Positions 61,153-64,000 of a stretch of DNA of 64,000 bases are shown piece by piece (position 1 is the stretch's first letter; every line of letters begins with the position of its first letter). The translations under genes and the position numbers were made by a program. Origin of the DNA: Brevundimonas alba (GTDB lineage Bacteria > Pseudomonadota > Alphaproteobacteria > Caulobacterales > Caulobacteraceae); the NCBI RefSeq assembly GCF_011927945.1, contig NZ_JAATJM010000001.1:443501-507500 (forward strand), written 5' to 3'. The notes beneath the pieces are model-generated. The model was not told the origin of the DNA and ran no database searches. It worked only from the letters and a program-made list of their open reading frames with translations.

Positions 61153-61371
61153 ATGAGCACCCCTGGAACCCCCCTGTCGGACCCTCTGTCCGGTCACGCG
61201 CGGCCGCCCCATGTCTCCGTGGTGGGGGGCGAGGTCGTCATCATGGGCGGCGGCGTATCGGCCGCCTATACGCCGGAGGCGGCGCAGCGCCTGGCCGAGG
61301 CGCTGATGACCGCGGCCCGGCAGGCGCTGGACTCCGCGCGGGAGCCGGAGCCGGTCCTGCGGCTGCTGTAG
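61153..61371 (+). CDS. Small hypothetical protein, 72 aa
   Basis: The protein reads MSTPGTPLSDPLSGHARPPH then VSVVGGEVVIMGGGVSAAYTPEAAQRLAEALMTAARQAL in two clear parts, a beta hairpin and an amphipathic helix. The shape is typical of small helix-bearing proteins in Caulobacterales. No known family. Start ATG 61153. A possible alternative start runs further upstream into the NYN promoter region. Confidence 0.6.
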   Translation: MSTPGTPLSDPLSGHARPPHVSVVGGEVVIMGGGVSAAYTPEAAQRLAEALMTAARQALDSAREPEPVLRLL

Positions 61372-61464
61372 GACCGTTCGGCGGGGGTCGAGCGGACCGT
61401 ATGTCGGGTCCCTGACGCAGCGATTCCCGCTCGACGAGCGTTGTCGTTCATCACGGGAGCGACC

Positions 61465-62178
61465 ATGGCCTATGGAAATCACATACTCGACAACCTGACC
61501 GACGCCGACCGGGAGGCGCTGGCGCCGCATATCCGCACCGTGCGCGTCGAGGCGGGACAGGTGCTGATCGAGCAGGACGGGCCGATCCCCGAGGTGCATT
61601 TTCCCGACGACGCCCAGCTGGCGAATCTGGTGCGGTTCGAGGAGGGGTGGGCGATCGAGACGGCGGTGGTCGGGCGCGAGGGGGTGTCGGGGCTGGCGCC
61701 GTTCATGGCGCGGGTGAACTGCGGCTGGGAGGTGGCGGTGCGGACGGCGGGCACGGTGCATGTGCTGCCGTGCCAGGTGCTGTACGACCGGTATCACGAG
61801 AGCGGGCCGCTGCTGGGGCAGCTGCTGAGGCTGTCGTACGTCTACCAGATGCAGGCGGTGCAGCATGCGGCCTGCAATGCGGTGCACAAGGCGCTGCCGC
61901 GTGTGGCGCGCTGGCTTCTGACCGCGTCGGACCTGTCGCCGGACGCGCCGATCCACTTCACCCAAGAGGAACTGGCCGGGATGCTGGGGGCGCAGCGGAC
62001 GACGGTCAACGAGGCGGCCAACCAGCTGAAGGACCGCAAGGCGATCACCTACAGCCGGGGCGTGGTGCGGATCCTCGACCGCGGGCTGCTCGAGCGGCTG
62101 GCGTGCGAATGCTACGGCATGGAGCGGGCGCGGATCGAGGAGGCGCAGGCGATGCCGGGGGGACCGGGCGGGACCTGA
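61465..62178 (+). CDS. Crp/Fnr-family transcriptional regulator
   Basis: A 237-residue regulator with a cNMP-binding-like N-terminal domain (VRVEAGQVLIEQDGPIPEVH ... AVVGREGVSGLAPFMARV) and a C-terminal Crp-type helix-turn-helix (FTQEELAGMLGAQRTTVNEA). It lacks the four-Cys iron-sulfur cluster of Fnr, though Cys residues lie in RVNCGWE and LPCQVL. GGGAGCGACC precedes the ATG at 61465; the longer start upstream is not supported. The ligand is unknown. Confidence 0.88.
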   Translation: MAYGNHILDNLTDADREALAPHIRTVRVEAGQVLIEQDGPIPEVHFPDDAQLANLVRFEEGWAIETAVVGREGVSGLAPFMARVNCGWEVAVRTAGTVHVLPCQVLYDRYHESGPLLGQLLRLSYVYQMQAVQHAACNAVHKALPRVARWLLTASDLSPDAPIHFTQEELAGMLGAQRTTVNEAANQLKDRKAITYSRGVVRILDRGLLERLACECYGMERARIEEAQAMPGGPGGT

Positions 62179-62203
62179 GCGGCGGCGGTCAGGCGCCGTG
62201 GAG

Positions 62204-62911
62204 TCAGGCTCTGGGCGCGACGATCTCGAGACCGGCGCCGGGAGCCTCGTCCGGCGGGCCCGTGACCACGTCGAGGCGGGCGTCGACCGTCAGGCCGTCG
62301 AGGGCGCGGTTCATCAGCACGGGAATGGCCGCGTCGCCGGGGGCGGCGCGGATGTCGAGCAGGAAGCCCTCCTCGCCGTCGTTCCAGCGGGCCAGCGCCA
62401 GCCATGCGGCCTTGACGGCGGGGGCGGCGGCGAGCTCGCGGGTCAGGGCCTCGACCAGACCGGGCGGCGTGGTGGCGGGCCTGGCCACCTGGGTCGGGAA
62501 GCGCTGGCCGGGGGCGGGGTTGGGACGGCCGATCAGCATGGCCATGGCGTCGGGGCTCCAGCGCACGCCGTAGCCGTGACCGGGATTGAGCACCGCCGGG
62601 TTCTCGCGGATGGCCTCGAGCAGGGCGCGGCCGGTATGGGCGACGGGGGCAGCGTCGGGGCCCATGACCTGCGTCGCCCGCTCGCGCGCGGTAAAGACGG
62701 CGGTGGCGGCGCGGCCGTCCTTCTGGGTGGCGGTGCGCAGGCGCATCTCGTCGGCGGCGGTCGGGCCGGGAGCCGGGAGGACCCACAGCTGCGCGTCGGC
62801 CACGGCGGCCTCGAAGGCGGCGCGCTCGGCCGGGCCGCCCGAGGTGGCGGCGATCAGCAGGCGTTCGAGATCGTTGAGCGGCTCGAAGGCGGGCCGGGCT
62901 GCGTCGGTCAT
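62204..62911 (-). CDS. SseB-family protein
   Basis: A 235-residue protein with the SseB N-terminal part (PLNDLERLLIAATSGGPAER, AFEAAVADAQLWVLPAP) and C-terminal enhanced-serine-sensitivity domain (LTRELAAAPAVKAAWLALAR, EGFLLDIRAAPGDAAIPVLM). SseB-type proteins have no well-defined function; E. coli SseB affects serine sensitivity. It is convergent with the Crp/Fnr gene. Confidence 0.82.
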   Translation of the reverse strand: MTDAARPAFEPLNDLERLLIAATSGGPAERAAFEAAVADAQLWVLPAPGPTAADEMRLRTATQKDGRAATAVFTARERATQVMGPDAAPVAHTGRALLEAIRENPAVLNPGHGYGVRWSPDAMAMLIGRPNPAPGQRFPTQVARPATTPPGLVEALTRELAAAPAVKAAWLALARWNDGEEGFLLDIRAAPGDAAIPVLMNRALDGLTVDARLDVVTGPPDEAPGAGLEIVAPRA

Positions 62912-62976
62912 TGTGCGGTCCTCACGGGGCTGTCCCGGCGGGGATAGCGCAGGAGGCGGCGGCGGTCGACCGGCGG

Positions 62977-64000
62977 CTATTCCTCGCGGCCGGCGCGGCT
63001 GAAGGCGTCGAGCAGCGGGGCGAACAGATAGTCCAGCAGGCTGCGGTCCTTCGTCCGGATGTTGATGCTGGCGGGCAGGCCGGCGGTCAGGGTCAGGTCG
63101 TCGCCGCGGATATCCTGCGCGTCGAGGGCGATATAGGCCAGGTAGTAGCCGGCGCCGGTGGCGGGATCGGTCAGGCGGTCGGCCGACAGGGTGGTGACGA
63201 CGCCGCCGACCTTGGACGGGCCGCGCGGATGGACGGTGGTGAAGCGGACGTCGGCGCGCGAGCCGACCCGGACGTCGTCGATGTCTTCCGGCTTGATCCG
63301 GGCCTCGACCACATAGGCGCGGCCCTCGGGCAGCAGGTCCATGATCTTCTGTCCGGGCGACAGGATGGAGCCGGGGGCGAAGCGGGACAGGTCGACGACG
63401 GCGCCGGCGACGGGGGCGCGGACGACGTCGCGCTCGGCGTTGTAGCGGGCCACGGCGAGCTGCGGATTGACCTGCTGCAGCTGGGACTGGACGAGGCGCA
63501 GCTGTTCGACGACCTCGCCGGTGCGGGCCTCGTCGGCGCGGGCGGCGACCAGTTCGGCCTCGGCGGCGCGCGCGGCCCCGGAGATGGCCTGGGCCTCCAG
63601 GTCAACGCGGGTGCGCTCCAGTTCGAACAGCACGCTCTTGGGCGCGAAGCCGCGGGCGTAGAGCGAGCGCATGCCGCGCACCTGCTCGTTCAGATAAGCC
63701 AGCTGCTGGCGGGGGCTGTCGGCCTCGGACTTCGCCTGGCGGACGCGGGCCTGATAGATGGCGCGGTCGGCGTCGAAGACCCGCTTGCGGCTGGTGAACA
63801 GGGCGGTCTGGTTGGCCATGACCTGCTGCACGCCCGGATCGGACTGGCGGGCCAGCAGGTCGGAGGGGAAGGGAATGGCCTCGAGGTTATCGCGCTCGGC
63901 GACGAGCCGGGCCTCGGCGGCGCGCAGGCCGTCCTTCTGCGCCTGGGACTGCTGATAGCGGCCGCCGGCGGACAGGCCGTTCATGCGCACGAGGATCTGG
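62977..64000 (-). CDS. HlyD-family type I secretion membrane-fusion adaptor, N-terminus beyond window
   Basis: At least 341 codons of a periplasmic adaptor; the frame is open to the right edge. A long coiled hairpin spans about the first 180 visible residues (LRAAEARLVAERDNLEAIPF ... YARGFAPKSVLFELERTRVD), the lipoyl motif ERDVVRAPVAGAVVDLSRFA follows, then the beta-barrel (YVVEARIKPEDIDDVRVGSR) and the C-terminal helix (SLLDYLFAPLLDAFSRAG). HlyD proteins link an ABC exporter to TolC. The ABC partner would be to the right of this window. Confidence 0.92.
   Translation of the reverse strand, partial: QILVRMNGLSAGGRYQQSQAQKDGLRAAEARLVAERDNLEAIPFPSDLLARQSDPGVQQVMANQTALFTSRKRVFDADRAIYQARVRQAKSEADSPRQQLAYLNEQVRGMRSLYARGFAPKSVLFELERTRVDLEAQAISGAARAAEAELVAARADEARTGEVVEQLRLVQSQLQQVNPQLAVARYNAERDVVRAPVAGAVVDLSRFAPGSILSPGQKIMDLLPEGRAYVVEARIKPEDIDDVRVGSRADVRFTTVHPRGPSKVGGVVTTLSADRLTDPATGAGYYLAYIALDAQDIRGDDLTLTAGLPASINIRTKDRSLLDYLFAPLLDAFSRAGREE

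Overview
This is a GC-rich chromosomal window from an alphaproteobacterium, most likely Caulobacterales and probably a Brevundimonas-like organism. The clues are a PleC-like hybrid-free sensor kinase, the tol-pal gene order, an HtrA/two-component/glnE chain, many ATGA/GTGA start-stop overlaps, and the vWA (YfbK-type) protein with a poly-proline N-terminus. The genus is inferred from gene content, not proven. I saw no rRNA or tRNA genes, no CRISPR array and no intact insertion sequence.

Layout. 0-12 kb: a truncated cation/proton antiporter, a secreted vWA protein, a YcaQ-like DNA glycosylase, an ALDH7-type aldehyde dehydrogenase, a CBS protein and a large PAS-histidine kinase. 10-28 kb: a long minus-strand tract. 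It runs ccmI-ccmE-ccmF-ccmH (cytochrome c maturation), degP, a two-component system and glnE, then an ECF-sigma operon made of an EF-hand protein, the sigma factor, a small membrane protein and a Spy-like protein. A second two-component system with a PepSY protein faces a small secreted protein, and both divergent promoters carry 11-bp-period direct repeats. 27-34 kb: PhzF, GNAT, nucleotidyltransferase, thiD, DUF486, folP, a winged-helix regulator, a membrane protein and an acyltransferase. 34-45 kb: ftsH, tilS, cpoB, DUF3667, pal, tolB, a free-standing TolA C-terminal domain, tolA, tolR, tolQ and ybgC. 45-54 kb: ruvB-ruvA-ruvC, two tandem MgtC genes, two TonB-like proteins, a winged-helix/M20 peptidase fusion and yebC. 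54-57 kb: alcohol dehydrogenase, DUF1993 and small hypotheticals. 57.2-60.2 kb: a small accessory island with a C5-methyltransferase-like protein, two tiny genes, an HNH endonuclease with an unrecognised N-terminal domain, and a membrane protein. 60-64 kb: NYN/OST-HTH protein, Crp/Fnr regulator, SseB protein and a truncated HlyD adaptor.

The cell-envelope theme is strong: Tol-Pal, FtsH, DegP, Ccm, TonB-like proteins and several envelope-type sensors sit together. DNA repair and RNA/protein housekeeping genes (ruvABC, yebC, tilS, glnE) are interleaved with them.

The most unusual items lie outside ordinary genes. (1) A two-copy dispersed element (33.9-34.3 kb and 56.7-57.2 kb) has a nested hairpin whose outer stem differs between copies but stays paired, and ends in a 45-bp stretch identical in both. 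(2) A palindromic repeat of the type otherwise found between genes here sits in frame inside tilS and adds about 30 residues. (3) TolA domain III has been duplicated as a separate exported protein inside the tol operon.
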